Shown piece after piece: positions 8,905 through 17,514 of a DNA stretch of 38,033 nt. The notes beneath the pieces are model-generated. The model saw nothing but the letters and a program-made list of their open reading frames with translations, ran no database searches and was not told where the DNA came from. The stretch is taken from positions 1 to 38,033 of the forward strand of contig NZ_QVLR01000065.1 of NCBI RefSeq assembly GCF_014822185.1. Reading direction: 5' to 3'. Position 1 is the first letter of the stretch; the number at the start of each line of letters is the position of its first letter. The translations under genes and the position numbers were made by a program. Origin of the DNA: Azoarcus sp. Aa7 (lineage in GTDB: Bacteria > Pseudomonadota > Gammaproteobacteria > Burkholderiales > Rhodocyclaceae).

Positions 8905-9732
8905 ATGAAGAGCATTGGACGGAAATCCGGGACCGCCTTTATTGCGGGCTGCTGCGTTGCTCTGGGGATGGTCGCAGGAAAAAGTGCGTTCGCCACGGAA
9001 AGCTGGCAGAACACCAACGTGACCGTCGGATATACGACGGAATCGAAATTCGATCCGGTATTCGGCACCGGCACGGCCGACAAGAAATTGACGACCGTGC
9101 GCCTCGAGCATTTCGGTGTGCATGAATACGGCGACAACTATTTCTTCTTCGATACCTATCACGGCAAGGAAGTCGGCAGCTTTTTCGGCTTCGGCGCAGG
9201 CTCATTCGGCGAGCAGACCAAGGACCAGTACTTCGGCGTGTGGAATCCGCGGCTGAGCCTCTCCAAGATCACCGGCGCGAATCTCTCGTTCGGATTCATT
9301 GCGGATGTGAATCTCGCAGCGCGTCTCGAACGCGGTTCCTATGCGAACTTCCGTGCGAACAATTTCGGCATTGCCTTCGACCTGAAAGTGCCGGGTTTCA
9401 GTTTCTTCGAAACGGACCTCTACGCACGCAGCGCGAGGTTTACGGGCGACGGAGGAAAGGACATCCACACGCTGTTCTGGCGCACGTTTGCGATGCTGCC
9501 GTTCGAGATCGGCGGGTTCAAATTCACCTGGTCGCCGTTGCTGCTCGTGAACTTCAACAACAAGCAGCGCGACAACACCGTCTTCGTTCAGCCCGACTTG
9601 TGGCTGAAACTCAACAAGCATTTCGACATCGGCTATCGGCACGAATACGCGACGTACAAGAAGACGCCTGGTGAAGGCGGGGGTACGTACTCGCGCACCA
9701 CGCCGACGCTGCAGGTGCGCTGGAACTTCTGA
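8905..9732 (+). CDS. Tsx/OmpK-like outer-membrane channel (copy 1)
   Basis: A 275-residue protein with an N-terminal signal peptide (positively charged start, hydrophobic stretch about residues 10-25, likely cleavage after SAFA near residue 31). The mature part is rich in alternating aromatic/polar strands and ends in VRWNF, the C-terminal Phe that serves as the outer-membrane assembly signal. The segments DNYFFFDTYHGKE and the SKITGANLSFGF region resemble the Tsx/OmpK nucleoside-channel family. A paralogue is encoded at 26721-27530. I infer a substrate-specific beta-barrel for creatinine or creatine entry, feeding the nearby permease or ABC system. Confidence 0.8.
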   Translation: MKSIGRKSGTAFIAGCCVALGMVAGKSAFATESWQNTNVTVGYTTESKFDPVFGTGTADKKLTTVRLEHFGVHEYGDNYFFFDTYHGKEVGSFFGFGAGSFGEQTKDQYFGVWNPRLSLSKITGANLSFGFIADVNLAARLERGSYANFRANNFGIAFDLKVPGFSFFETDLYARSARFTGDGGKDIHTLFWRTFAMLPFEIGGFKFTWSPLLLVNFNNKQRDNTVFVQPDLWLKLNKHFDIGYRHEYATYKKTPGEGGGTYSRTTPTLQVRWNF

Positions 9733-9873
9733 TTTTCCGCTGACCACGATCGGCCGCCACCGCATGCAGGTTCGCGGCCGACCGCCAATGTTTTCCGAAT
9801 ATTCGTCGTCTGGTCACGAGAGCTGCCTCAGCAGCCGCGGCCTGCCGATCCGTTCGTGCCAAAGGAGATCGAA

Positions 9874-11028
9874 ATGAAAGAGGAAGACAAGAACCTGTTG
9901 TCGCCGTTCCGCCGCCGCTTCCTGCAGGGCAGCAGCGCCCTCGCCGTGGGCAGCGCACTGCCGCTGTCGCTCGTTTCCGCGAGCAGCAACGCGCAGACCG
10001 CCGGGCAGCCGCGCACGCTGACGATGCTGGCGTGGTATGGCCATGCCGAGCCGGACGTCGTTGCCGAGTTCGAGGCGAAGCACAACGTCAAGGTGAAGCC
10101 GAAGTACTACACCGGCGGCGACAACATGCTGGCGCTGATCTCGCAGTCGCCGGCCGGCACCTATGACCTGATCCTGTCCGACGCGGAGTATGTGCCGCAG
10201 CTGCGCAAGGCGGGCTACCTCGAGCGGCTCGAGGCGAAGGACTACGCGTTCGACGACTATTTCCCCGAGTTCCAGAAGTTTCCGGGGCACTGGGACGGCA
10301 ACGACCTGTACGCCGTGATGGTCCGCTTCGGCTTCCTCGGCGTCGCGTACAACACGGATGCGGTGCCGGAGAGCAAGGCGCGCTCGTTCAAGGTGTACTG
10401 GGATCCGGCCTACAAGGGCAAGGTGGGGCACTTCGACTGGTATCTGCCCAACATGGGGGAGCTCAGCCTGTACGCCGGCCACAAGGCGCCCTACAAGCTG
10501 GAAGGGGATCAGTTCGCCAAGTTGAAGAGCGTGATGAAGTCGCTGCGTCCGCAGGTCGCGGGCTTCTTCGATTACGGCGGCACCTTCAGCGGCCTGAAGA
10601 ACGGGCAGCTCCAGCTCGTGTGCGGCATCGGCGACTGGATCACCGGCACGCTGGCGCGCTCCGGGGCCAAGGTGAGTTCGGTCGTTCCCGACGAGGGCGG
10701 CCTGCAATGGACGGAGTCGCTGTCGATCGGCAAGGGCACGCGCAATCGCGATCTCGCCAACGCCTTCATCCAGTACATCACCTCGGCGCAGGGGCAGGTG
10801 AAGTCCGCGAAGATGGCCGCGTATCCGGCGCTGATTCCGAACCGCAAGGGCTGGGAGCTGCTGGGGCAGAGCGACCCGGCCGAGGCGCGCCGCCAGGGCA
10901 TGGTGCTGCAAGGGCATAGCGTCATGGACGACATCCGCTCCGGGAAGATCGTCTTCCGCCAGTTGCCGGTGCAGCAAAGTATCGAGGACTGGAACGACTT
11001 CTGGTCCGAGTACAAGGAAAGAGCCTGA
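9874..11028 (+). CDS. ABC transporter substrate-binding protein (polyamine type)
   Basis: A 384-residue periplasmic binding protein of the PotD/PotF type (extracellular solute-binding family 1-like). The N-terminus has FRRRFLQGSSALAVGSALP, a likely Tat-type signal, with cleavage near SNAQTA. The mature protein begins TLTMLAWYGHAEPDVVAEFE, typical for the family, and contains DLILSDAEYVPQLRKAG. ATG 9874 is chosen because AAAGGAG (9861-9867) lies 6 nt upstream; ATG 9856 would overlap that site. It heads a four-gene operon with two permeases and an ATPase. Its position between creatininase and creatinase suggests uptake of creatine or another guanidino compound (inference). Confidence 0.88.
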   Translation: MKEEDKNLLSPFRRRFLQGSSALAVGSALPLSLVSASSNAQTAGQPRTLTMLAWYGHAEPDVVAEFEAKHNVKVKPKYYTGGDNMLALISQSPAGTYDLILSDAEYVPQLRKAGYLERLEAKDYAFDDYFPEFQKFPGHWDGNDLYAVMVRFGFLGVAYNTDAVPESKARSFKVYWDPAYKGKVGHFDWYLPNMGELSLYAGHKAPYKLEGDQFAKLKSVMKSLRPQVAGFFDYGGTFSGLKNGQLQLVCGIGDWITGTLARSGAKVSSVVPDEGGLQWTESLSIGKGTRNRDLANAFIQYITSAQGQVKSAKMAAYPALIPNRKGWELLGQSDPAEARRQGMVLQGHSVMDDIRSGKIVFRQLPVQQSIEDWNDFWSEYKERA

Positions 11029-11088
11029 GCCTTCCCGCCACGCCGGGCGGGCCTCGCGCCCGTCCGGCGGCATTCCGGAGCCATCACC

Positions 11089-11931
11089 ATGTCGTCCAAT
11101 ACCAGCCGTCGGCGGTGGCCGCTGCTGCTGCCTCCCCTGCTGTGGCAGTTGACCTTCTTCCTGCTGCCGCTGCTTTTCCTTTTCGTCATCTCGTTCTGGA
11201 GTGTCGTCAATTTCCGGCTCGAACCGGACATGACCCTGAAGAACTGGGACTTCATGCTGAGCCGCAGTTCCTTCTGGTCGGCCTACGGCCATACCTGGGC
11301 CTTGGCCCTGGGGGCGGCGGTCGTCACGACCTGCTGCTCCTTTCCCGCGGCCTGCAGCCTCGCTTTCACCGTGTCGGAGCGCACGCGCAAGCTCGCGCTG
11401 ATGTTCCTGGTGGTGCCGTTCTTCACCAGCTACCTCGTGCGCGTGTACTCGTGGCAGGCCTTCCTGTCCGACAACGGCATCGTCAATGCGCTGCTGTCGC
11501 TCGTGGGCCTGGACGGGCTGCCGATGCTCAATTCCGATTTCGGTTCGCTGGTCGGCTACGTGACGCTGGCGCTGCCGCTCGTGACCTTGGTGCAGACGAT
11601 GGGGCTGGCGCAGATCGACCGCAATCTGATCGAGGCGGCGCACAACCTGCGCGCCGGGCCGGTGCGGACGCTGTTCGAGGTGATCATGCCGCTGGCGAAA
11701 CCCTCGCTGGTCGTGGGAGCGCTCTTCGCGTTCATCCTCGCCTTCGGCGATTTCGTCGCGCCGACCTATCTCGGCGGCGGTGCTCCGCCGACCTTGAGCA
11801 ACCTGATCATCGACACCACCAAGTCCGGCCAGCAGTGGCCGCGTGCGGCGGTGGTCGCGATCGTGATGATCCTCACCCTCGTCGTCACCTCCCTCGCGGC
11901 GGTGCGGCTCGCCTACGGGAGGCGCAAATGA
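11089..11931 (+). CDS. ABC transporter permease (PotB/PotH-like)
   Basis: A 280-residue inner-membrane subunit with about six transmembrane segments. The cytoplasmic coupling helix (EAA motif) is visible as EAAHNLRAGPVRTLFEVIMP around residues 184-203. The family also shows in SYLVRVYSWQAFLSDNGIVN, characteristic of PotB/PotH proteins, and in AFGDFVAPTYLGGG. Its stop codon overlaps the start of the next permease (ATGA), which indicates translational coupling. It would form a heterodimeric channel with that permease, powered by the ATPase at 12791-13879. Confidence 0.9.
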   Translation: MSSNTSRRRWPLLLPPLLWQLTFFLLPLLFLFVISFWSVVNFRLEPDMTLKNWDFMLSRSSFWSAYGHTWALALGAAVVTTCCSFPAACSLAFTVSERTRKLALMFLVVPFFTSYLVRVYSWQAFLSDNGIVNALLSLVGLDGLPMLNSDFGSLVGYVTLALPLVTLVQTMGLAQIDRNLIEAAHNLRAGPVRTLFEVIMPLAKPSLVVGALFAFILAFGDFVAPTYLGGGAPPTLSNLIIDTTKSGQQWPRAAVVAIVMILTLVVTSLAAVRLAYGRRK

Positions 11932-12782
11932 TGTTGAGACTCGGCCGTTGGTTCGGGTGGGCCTACACGGGCTACACCTTCCTTTTCATCCTGGCGCCGA
12001 TCGCCGCCAGCCTGGTGTTCTCGTTCAACGCGGATCGCTTCCCGTCCTTGCCGCTGAAGGGATTCACGATGGAATGGTACGGTGGCACCTTCACCGATCC
12101 GCTGGTCATCGAGGCCTTCCAGCGCAGCGTGATGGTGTCGATCCCGGTGGCGCTGCTGTCGACGATCCTCGGCTTCTGCGCGGCCTACTGCGACTTCCGC
12201 TTCGATTTCCGCGGCAAGTCGCTGTTCAGCCTGCTGATGCTGCTGCCGCCGACGATCCCCTCGGTCATCATGGGCCTGGGGATGCTGTCCTACCTCTCGC
12301 GCATGAGCCTCGCCGGGGAGGTGTGGGCCGTGCTGATCAGCCATGTCGTGATCGCCTTGCCGTTCGCGATGGCGATGATCCGGCTGCGCCTCGCGCAGAT
12401 GGACAGCGCGCTGGAGGAGGCGTCGTGGAACCTGCGGGCATCGCCCGCGCAGACCCTGTGGCACGTCGTCCTGCCCTTCTGCAAGCAGAGCCTGGTCGCG
12501 GCTTTCCTGATCACCGCGGCGGTGTCCTTCGACGAATTCGCCGTCGCGTGGTTCGTGTCGGGCCTGAACGAGACGGTTCCGGTGCGCGTGCTGGTGTTCC
12601 TGCAGGGGCAGGTCAGCCCGGTGATCAACGCGATCGGCACGGCGGTATTCACCTCTTCGATTCTGCTCGTCGCAGTCGGCATGGCGTTTTCCGGAATGGG
12701 CAAGGCGAAACGCGCCGCCGCCGACACCCCCGCGCAGCCTCCGTGCGGCGTGCTGGTATCCAACAACGGTTTGTCTTTGTGA
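11928..12782 (+). CDS. ABC transporter permease (PotC/PotI-like)
   Basis: A 284-residue inner-membrane subunit, partner of the upstream permease. The EAA loop reads EEASWNLRASPAQTLWHVVL near residues 163-182. Segments typical of PotC/PotI are LLMLLPPTIPSVIMGLGML and TAAVSFDEFAVAWFVSG. The start at 11928 overlaps the previous stop; a second ATG immediately follows at 11931, so the protein may begin one residue later. Eight bases separate its stop from the ATPase start. Confidence 0.9.
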   Translation: MMLRLGRWFGWAYTGYTFLFILAPIAASLVFSFNADRFPSLPLKGFTMEWYGGTFTDPLVIEAFQRSVMVSIPVALLSTILGFCAAYCDFRFDFRGKSLFSLLMLLPPTIPSVIMGLGMLSYLSRMSLAGEVWAVLISHVVIALPFAMAMIRLRLAQMDSALEEASWNLRASPAQTLWHVVLPFCKQSLVAAFLITAAVSFDEFAVAWFVSGLNETVPVRVLVFLQGQVSPVINAIGTAVFTSSILLVAVGMAFSGMGKAKRAAADTPAQPPCGVLVSNNGLSL

Positions 12783-12790
12783 GAGACATC

Positions 12791-13879
12791 ATGAGTGAAG
12801 CACTGGTAGAGATCGATCGCGTAGCGAAGAGGTTCGGCGACTACACGGCGGTGACCGAGACCTCGTTCGGCATCGGGCAGGGCGAGTTCCTCGCGATCAT
12901 GGGCTCGAGCGGCTGCGGCAAGACGACCATGCTGCGCATGCTCGCCGGTTTGGAGGAGCCCAGCGCAGGCGAAATCCGCCTCGAGGGCCGGTCGCAGAAG
13001 GGTCTGCCGCCGTGGCGGCGGGACTTGCCGCTGGTGTGGCAGAGCCTCGCGCTCTTCCCCTTCCTGAGCGTGCTCGACAACGTCGGATTCGGCCTGAAGA
13101 TGCGCGGCGTCGCGAAGGTCGAGCGCGACCGGCGCTCGTTGGCGTGGCTGCACAAGCTCGAGCTCGGCGAGTTCGCGAGCCGCAACGTGATGCAGCTCTC
13201 GGGCGGCCAGCGGCAGCGGGTCGCGCTGGCGCGGGCGCTCGTCACCGAGCCCAAGGTGCTGCTGCTCGACGAGCCATTGAGCGCGCTCGACGCGCACTTG
13301 AGTGTGCGCATGCAGGCCCTGCTGCGTTCCCTGCAGCGCGAACTGGGGATCACCTTCGTGTATGTCACGCACAGCCAGACCGAGGCCTTCTCGATGGCCG
13401 ACCGCGTCGTGATCATGAGCCGTGGCAAGGTGGAGCAGATCGGCTCACCGCAGGCGATCTACCGCCACCCGGCGAACCGTTTCGTCGCCGAGTTCATCGG
13501 CAACGTGACGATCCTGCGCGGCAGCGTCGCGGAAGTCGGGGAGCAGGCGGTGCGGCTGAACACCGCGACCGGCGCGATGAGCGTGTCGCGCGGCAATTTC
13601 GCGGGTTCGCACGGGGCGCCGGCGGACTTCTACGTCAATGCCGACCAGATCGCGATCGGCGACGAGCCACGGCACGAGAACCACGTGCGTGCGCGTTTCC
13701 TGAGCCACAAGTTCATCGGCAACATGGTGACGCTGTTCCTGGAGGTGCCCGGCATCGAGGACGACCTCAAGGTCATCCTGCCCGAGAGGACCTACGACTG
13801 CCTTGGCATGCAGCCCGGCGACTCGGTCGTGGCGTCCTGGCCGGCCGCTGCGGCGCACTTCTTCGGCGGCGCCGCCTGA
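12791..13879 (+). CDS. ABC transporter ATP-binding protein (PotA/PotG-like)
   Basis: A 362-residue ATPase with all family motifs: Walker A GSSGCGKTT (about residues 38-46), Q-loop VWQSLALFPFLSV, signature LSGGQRQRVALARAL, Walker B VLLLDEPLSALDA and the switch histidine in YVTHSQTEAFSMAD. The C-terminal part (about 240-360) corresponds to the TOBE domain common in the PotA/MalK group, which often regulates transport. The first base of the ATG lies 9 nt after the last base of the upstream permease stop, so the four transporter genes form one operon. The terminal gene is followed by the creatinase promoter region rather than a clear terminator. Confidence 0.93.
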   Translation: MSEALVEIDRVAKRFGDYTAVTETSFGIGQGEFLAIMGSSGCGKTTMLRMLAGLEEPSAGEIRLEGRSQKGLPPWRRDLPLVWQSLALFPFLSVLDNVGFGLKMRGVAKVERDRRSLAWLHKLELGEFASRNVMQLSGGQRQRVALARALVTEPKVLLLDEPLSALDAHLSVRMQALLRSLQRELGITFVYVTHSQTEAFSMADRVVIMSRGKVEQIGSPQAIYRHPANRFVAEFIGNVTILRGSVAEVGEQAVRLNTATGAMSVSRGNFAGSHGAPADFYVNADQIAIGDEPRHENHVRARFLSHKFIGNMVTLFLEVPGIEDDLKVILPERTYDCLGMQPGDSVVASWPAAAAHFFGGAA

Positions 13880-13915
13880 CCCCGGGGGGCCGCGTTCCGT
13901 GCGTATTTTCGCCGT

Positions 13916-13979
13916 CGTCGTTTTCACGCAAACGCCCGTCGAAGTGCGGAAATTGGTGGCCTCGTTCCTTCTCTAGCAT
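13916..13979 (+). promoter_or_regulatory. Putative creatinase promoter, class I element
   Basis: CGTCGTTTTCACG (13916-13928) is followed by 44 nt and then CTAGCATG, with TAGCAT (13974-13979) as candidate -10 box. Sequence and spacing match the element before the NCS1 permease at 5960-6023. Within the spacer both sites share GTCG and CGGA-AT at the same offsets. The expected transcription start near 13986 leaves a leader of roughly 70 nt before creatinase. Confidence 0.6.
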
Positions 13980-14058
13980 GGACTCACGTTGTCGGTGCGC
14001 AAGTTCTCAGGCGGCCGGCGATGGTATCCGGAACACCCTACACATATAACAGGAGCGG

Positions 14059-15309
14059 ATGGACATGACGAATCTGGTTACCGGCATTCAGTCGATCAAG
14101 GAGATGAAGGACCTGCTGCGCATCGAGAACGGCGAGAAGGTGAAGCACACCTTTTCCGAGCAGGAGTTCCATAACCGCCAGGCGAAGCTGCGCGCTTACA
14201 TGGCGGCAAACGACATCGACGCGGTGCTGTTCACGTCGATGCACAACATCAACTACTACAGCGACTTCCTGTACTGCTCCTTCGGCCGTCCCTACGGCCT
14301 CGTCGTGACGCAGGAGAAGGTCGTGTCAATCAGCGCCAACATCGACGGCGGCCAGCCGTGGCGTCGCACCGTGGGCGACTACAACGTCGTCTACACCGAC
14401 TGGCGCCGTGACAACTACTTCCGCGCCATTCAGCAGGAAATCCCGAACAAGGGGCGCGTGGGCGTCGAGTACGACCACATCCCGGTCGATCGCCTGGAGA
14501 AGCTGAAGGCGGCGTTGCCGGCGGTCGCGCTGACCGACATCGGCGCGCCGACGATGCGCATGCGCATGGTCAAGTCGGACGAGGAAATCGCGCTGATCAA
14601 GCACGGCGCGCAGGTGTGCGACGTCGGCGGCGCGGCGCTCGCGGCGGCGGTGCATGAGGGCGTGCCCGAGCATGAAGTCGCACTCGCCTCGACGCAGGCG
14701 ATGGTGCGCGAGATCGCCAAGCGCTTCCCCGATTCGGAGCTGATGGACACCTGGACCTGGTTCCAGTCGGGCATCAACACCGACGGCGCGCACAACCCGG
14801 TCACGACCCGCAAGGTGCAGAAGGGCGACATCCTTAGCCTGAACTGCTTCTCGATGATCTCGGGCTACTACACGGCGCTCGAACGCACGATGTTCTACGA
14901 TCATTGTGACGACGCCTCGCTCAAGCTGTGGGAAGTGAACGTCAAGGTGCACGAGGCCGGCCTCAAGCTCGTGAAGCCGGGGGTGCGCTGCTGCGACGTC
15001 GCCGCCCAGCTCAACGAGATCTTCGCCGAGCACGGCCTGCTGCAGTACCGCACCTTCGGCTACGGCCACTCGTTCGGCGTGCTGTCGCACTACTATGGGC
15101 GCGAGGCCGGCCTCGAATTCCGCGAGGACATCGACACCGTGCTCGAGCCGAACATGGTCGTGTCGATCGAGCCGATGATCATGCTGCCCCAAGGAATGCC
15201 CGGCGCGGGCGGCTACCGCGAGCACGACATCCTCGTCGTGACCGAAAACGGCGCCGAGAACATCACCGGCTTCAAGTACGGGCCGGAGCACAACATCATC
15301 CGCCGCTAA
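14059..15309 (+). CDS. Creatinase (creatine amidinohydrolase)
   Basis: A 416-residue enzyme that hydrolyses creatine to sarcosine and urea. It has the pita-bread fold of the M24 peptidase family but without the metal ligands. Active-site residues of the P. putida enzyme are all present with an offset of 13: His245 in TDGAHNPVTTR, Glu275 in YTALERT and Glu371 in VVSIEPMIM. The segment NINYYSDFLYCSFGRPYGLV carries the substrate-binding Phe and Arg, and FGYGHSFGVLSHYYGREAG is also conserved. The ribosome binding site AGGAG (14051-14055) is only 3 nt from ATG 14059 but 9 nt from ATG 14065, so translation may begin at the latter (414 residues). A hairpin at 15322-15347 follows the gene. Confidence 0.95.
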   Translation: MDMTNLVTGIQSIKEMKDLLRIENGEKVKHTFSEQEFHNRQAKLRAYMAANDIDAVLFTSMHNINYYSDFLYCSFGRPYGLVVTQEKVVSISANIDGGQPWRRTVGDYNVVYTDWRRDNYFRAIQQEIPNKGRVGVEYDHIPVDRLEKLKAALPAVALTDIGAPTMRMRMVKSDEEIALIKHGAQVCDVGGAALAAAVHEGVPEHEVALASTQAMVREIAKRFPDSELMDTWTWFQSGINTDGAHNPVTTRKVQKGDILSLNCFSMISGYYTALERTMFYDHCDDASLKLWEVNVKVHEAGLKLVKPGVRCCDVAAQLNEIFAEHGLLQYRTFGYGHSFGVLSHYYGREAGLEFREDIDTVLEPNMVVSIEPMIMLPQGMPGAGGYREHDILVVTENGAENITGFKYGPEHNIIRR

Positions 15310-15321
15310 GTCGACGGAAAC

Positions 15322-15347
15322 CGGCCTGCCGCGCCCGCGGCAGGCCG
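15322..15347 (+). terminator. 11-bp hairpin after creatinase
   Basis: Arms 15322-15332 and 15337-15347 pair perfectly around a GCCC loop, 12 bp after the creatinase stop codon. The following bases are CCAAAAC, with no T-tract. It is a probable transcript 3' structure, but intrinsic termination is not certain. Confidence 0.55.
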
Positions 15348-15400
15348 CCAAAACCATGACTGCCCCGCAAGAGGGCAGCGATCACACCGGAGACACGTTC

Positions 15401-15430
15401 ATGAAAAAAAGCCGCAGGGTCTCGTCCTAG
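15401..15430 (+). other. Nine-codon ORF with ribosome binding site
   Basis: After CCGGAGA (15388-15394) an ATG at 15401 opens a nine-residue frame, MKKSRRVSS, closed by TAG. It starts like a signal peptide (Lys-Lys, Arg-Arg). It may be the broken start of a lost gene, for example a binding protein, or a leader peptide before the MFS gene. The rest of 15431-15612 shows nothing recognisable. Confidence 0.3.
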
Positions 15431-15612
15431 AGCCCCCTTCGCGTCGATCCCCAAGAGGTCGCTGACGACCCGCCTTCCGTGCCGCACAACCGCGGCAGGG
15501 CCGACGCTGCCTGCCCACCCGGATTCAACGTTCCGCGCGCCCGTACCTTTCGGGCTCGCTGTGGCTCGCCGTGCGTGTCGGACGGATTCACACCTGGTTT
15601 CGTGGAGACAAC

Positions 15613-16938
15613 ATGAATACACAACAAGCCGTACTAAGCGGGTTCGCCGTGGATAGCGAACAGCGCCTCGTGCGTCGCGCCGCCGCCGGAAGCTTCATCG
15701 GCAATTTCGTCGAATGGTTCGACTACGCGGCCTATGGCTATCTCGCCACCATCATCGCGGCGGTGTTCTTTCCGAGCGAGGACCGCGCGACGGCATTGAT
15801 GTCGACCTTCGCCGTGTTCGCGATTTCGTTCTTCGTGCGCCCGATCGGAGGGGTGATCTGGGGCCACATCGGCGATCGCATCGGTCGTCGCGATGCGCTC
15901 TCGCTGTCGATCCTGATCATGTCCGGATCGACCTTCCTGATCGCCTTCCTGCCCAGTTACGAGATGGTCGGCATCTGGGCGCCGATTCTCCTGCTAGTCG
16001 TCCGCCTGGTGCAGGGGTTTTCGGCCTCGGGTGAGTACGCCGGCGCTTCGGCCTTCATCGCGGAGTACGCGCCGCCGAAGAAGCGCGGCTTGTACACCAG
16101 CCTGGTCCCGGCCAGCACCGCGGCCGGGTTGCTGTTCGGCTCGCTGCTGGTCGCGTGGATGCACACGGTGCTGACGACCGAGGAAATGCATTCGTGGGGC
16201 TGGCGCCTGCCTTTCCTGCTCGCCGCGCCCTTCGGCCTGATCGGCCGCTGGATCCGCACCAACCTCGAGGACACACCGGCGTTCCGCGCGATGGAGTCGA
16301 AACACGCGCACAACGAGGCCGCGCCGATCGGACTGCTGCTCACCCGCTACCGCCGGACGGTGCTCGTCGCGCTGGGTGTCGCGAGCCTCAACGCGGTCGG
16401 CTTCTACGTGCTGCTGTCCTACATGCCGACCTATCTGAGTACCGAGCAGGGCCTCAGCGAGGCGGCATCCTTCCGCGCCGCGACGATCTCGCTGATGGCC
16501 TACATCGGGTTCATCTTCCTGATGGGCAAGCTCTCCGACATGTTCGGGCGCAAGACGATGCTGATCTTCGCGTCGGTGAGTTTCATGGCCATGAGTGTCG
16601 CGCTGTTCCAGGCCTTGCCGGGGGCCAGTTTCGAGATGATGCTGGCCATCCAGATCATGTTCGGCCTGTTGCTCGCGATGAACGACGGCACGCTCGCGTG
16701 CTTCCTCGCCGAGAGCTTCCCGACCTCGGTGCGCTACAGCGGCTTCGCGTTGAGCTTCAACCTTGCGAACACGCTATTCGGCGGTACCGCCCCGTTCATC
16801 TGCACGTGGCTGATCAAAAACACGGGCAACCCGTTCGCGCCGGCCTGGTACCTGGTCGCAGCCGCGGCCGTGTCGCTGGTCGCGATCCTCGCAACGCGCG
16901 CGCATTCGGGCGAGGATTTCATCGAAGCGAGAACCTGA
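15613..16938 (+). CDS. MFS transporter of the metabolite:H+ symporter family
   Basis: A 441-residue inner-membrane protein of the MHS group (ProP, KgtP and shikimate transporter relatives). Family marks are GNFVEWFDYAAYGYLAT at the first helix, the loop GHIGDRIGRRDAL between helices 2 and 3, LVQGFSASGEYAGASAFIAE near helix 4 and GKLSDMFGRKTML in the second half. Twelve hydrophobic segments are visible. MHS members carry betaine, proline or carboxylates with protons. Its place directly after creatinase suggests creatine, sarcosine or betaine-like uptake (inference). The start has GGAGA at 15604-15608 only 4 nt upstream, which is close but acceptable. Confidence 0.88.
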   Translation: MNTQQAVLSGFAVDSEQRLVRRAAAGSFIGNFVEWFDYAAYGYLATIIAAVFFPSEDRATALMSTFAVFAISFFVRPIGGVIWGHIGDRIGRRDALSLSILIMSGSTFLIAFLPSYEMVGIWAPILLLVVRLVQGFSASGEYAGASAFIAEYAPPKKRGLYTSLVPASTAAGLLFGSLLVAWMHTVLTTEEMHSWGWRLPFLLAAPFGLIGRWIRTNLEDTPAFRAMESKHAHNEAAPIGLLLTRYRRTVLVALGVASLNAVGFYVLLSYMPTYLSTEQGLSEAASFRAATISLMAYIGFIFLMGKLSDMFGRKTMLIFASVSFMAMSVALFQALPGASFEMMLAIQIMFGLLLAMNDGTLACFLAESFPTSVRYSGFALSFNLANTLFGGTAPFICTWLIKNTGNPFAPAWYLVAAAAVSLVAILATRAHSGEDFIEART

Positions 16939-17015
16939 GGGGAATGCGTCGCTGCCGACAAGCACGGGTCGCAGGCCGGCAAGCGACGCGCAGGCCGACT
17001 GCCTATGTTCGATCC

Positions 17016-17042
17016 ACGTCACCGGCCCGGCGCCGGTGACGT
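17016..17042. repeat. 11-bp inverted repeat upstream of the ridA remnant
   Basis: Arms 17016-17026 and 17032-17042 are perfectly complementary, with a 5-nt loop. It lies 78 bp after the MFS gene and 25 bp before the ridA remnant. It could act as a terminator for the MFS transcript, but no T-tract follows. Confidence 0.45.
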
Positions 17043-17066
17043 CCCAATCCCACAGAGACCCCAGCC

Positions 17067-17315
17067 ATGAAATTCATCACCGCTTCCTCCGCCGCATCGC
17101 CCGCCGGACCGTATTCCCCGGCCGTGCAGGCCGACAACCTGCTGTTCGTCTCCGGACAGATCCCGCTCGCCGCCGACGGGTCGGTCGCCGGCGAGGACAT
17201 CACGACGCAGACCCGGCAGGTGTTTGCCAACCTGCGGACCGTCCTCGCGCATGTCGTGAAGACCACCGTGTTCCTGAAGGACCTCGGCGACTTCGTCCGG
17301 TTCGGCCGGTCATAG
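17067..17315 (+). pseudogene. Truncated ridA (RidA/YjgF family) remnant
   Basis: The 82-codon frame starts like a normal RidA enamine/imine deaminase (ASPAGPYSPAVQADNLLFVS, then GQIPLAADGSV and TTQTRQVFANL). RidA proteins are about 128 residues. Here the stretch normally found between NLRTVLA and HVVKTTVFLKDL, about ten residues, is missing. The frame then diverges after KDLGDFV and stops at FGRS. The C-terminal half, which carries the substrate-binding Arg of the family, is absent. I therefore call it a decayed gene: an internal in-frame deletion plus a truncation. A metF fragment lies immediately downstream, so the truncation point is a recombination junction. Confidence 0.75.
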
Positions 17316-17339
17316 TGCGTTCCCGTACCCAGCGAACCC

Positions 17340-17468
17340 GCGCATTTCAAAGTGAAGATCGAGGCCCGTGCGGGTGCCGCGATCACGCAGTATTTCTTCA
17401 ACGCGGACACCTGCGAGGACTTCCTCGAGCGGTGCGCGATGCAGGGCTGCGCCCATGACTATCGTTGA
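17340..17468 (+). pseudogene. metF internal fragment
   Basis: In the frame 17340-17468 the translation AHFKVKIEARAGAAITQYFF, followed by NADTCEDFLERC, matches the internal part of methylenetetrahydrofolate reductase (compare the family segment AITQFFFDVESYLRFRDRC). It lacks a start and the whole N- and C-terminal parts; the frame ends at TGA 17466-17468. An intact MetF is about 280-300 residues. This 43-codon piece is joined directly to the ridA remnant and precedes the first amidohydrolase copy. Folate genes are at home in this pathway, so a full metF may once have been present here. Confidence 0.65.
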
Positions 17469-17514
17469 TTATTGATCTACCTAGGAATAATAAGAGACTA
17501 AAGGTAAATAAACG

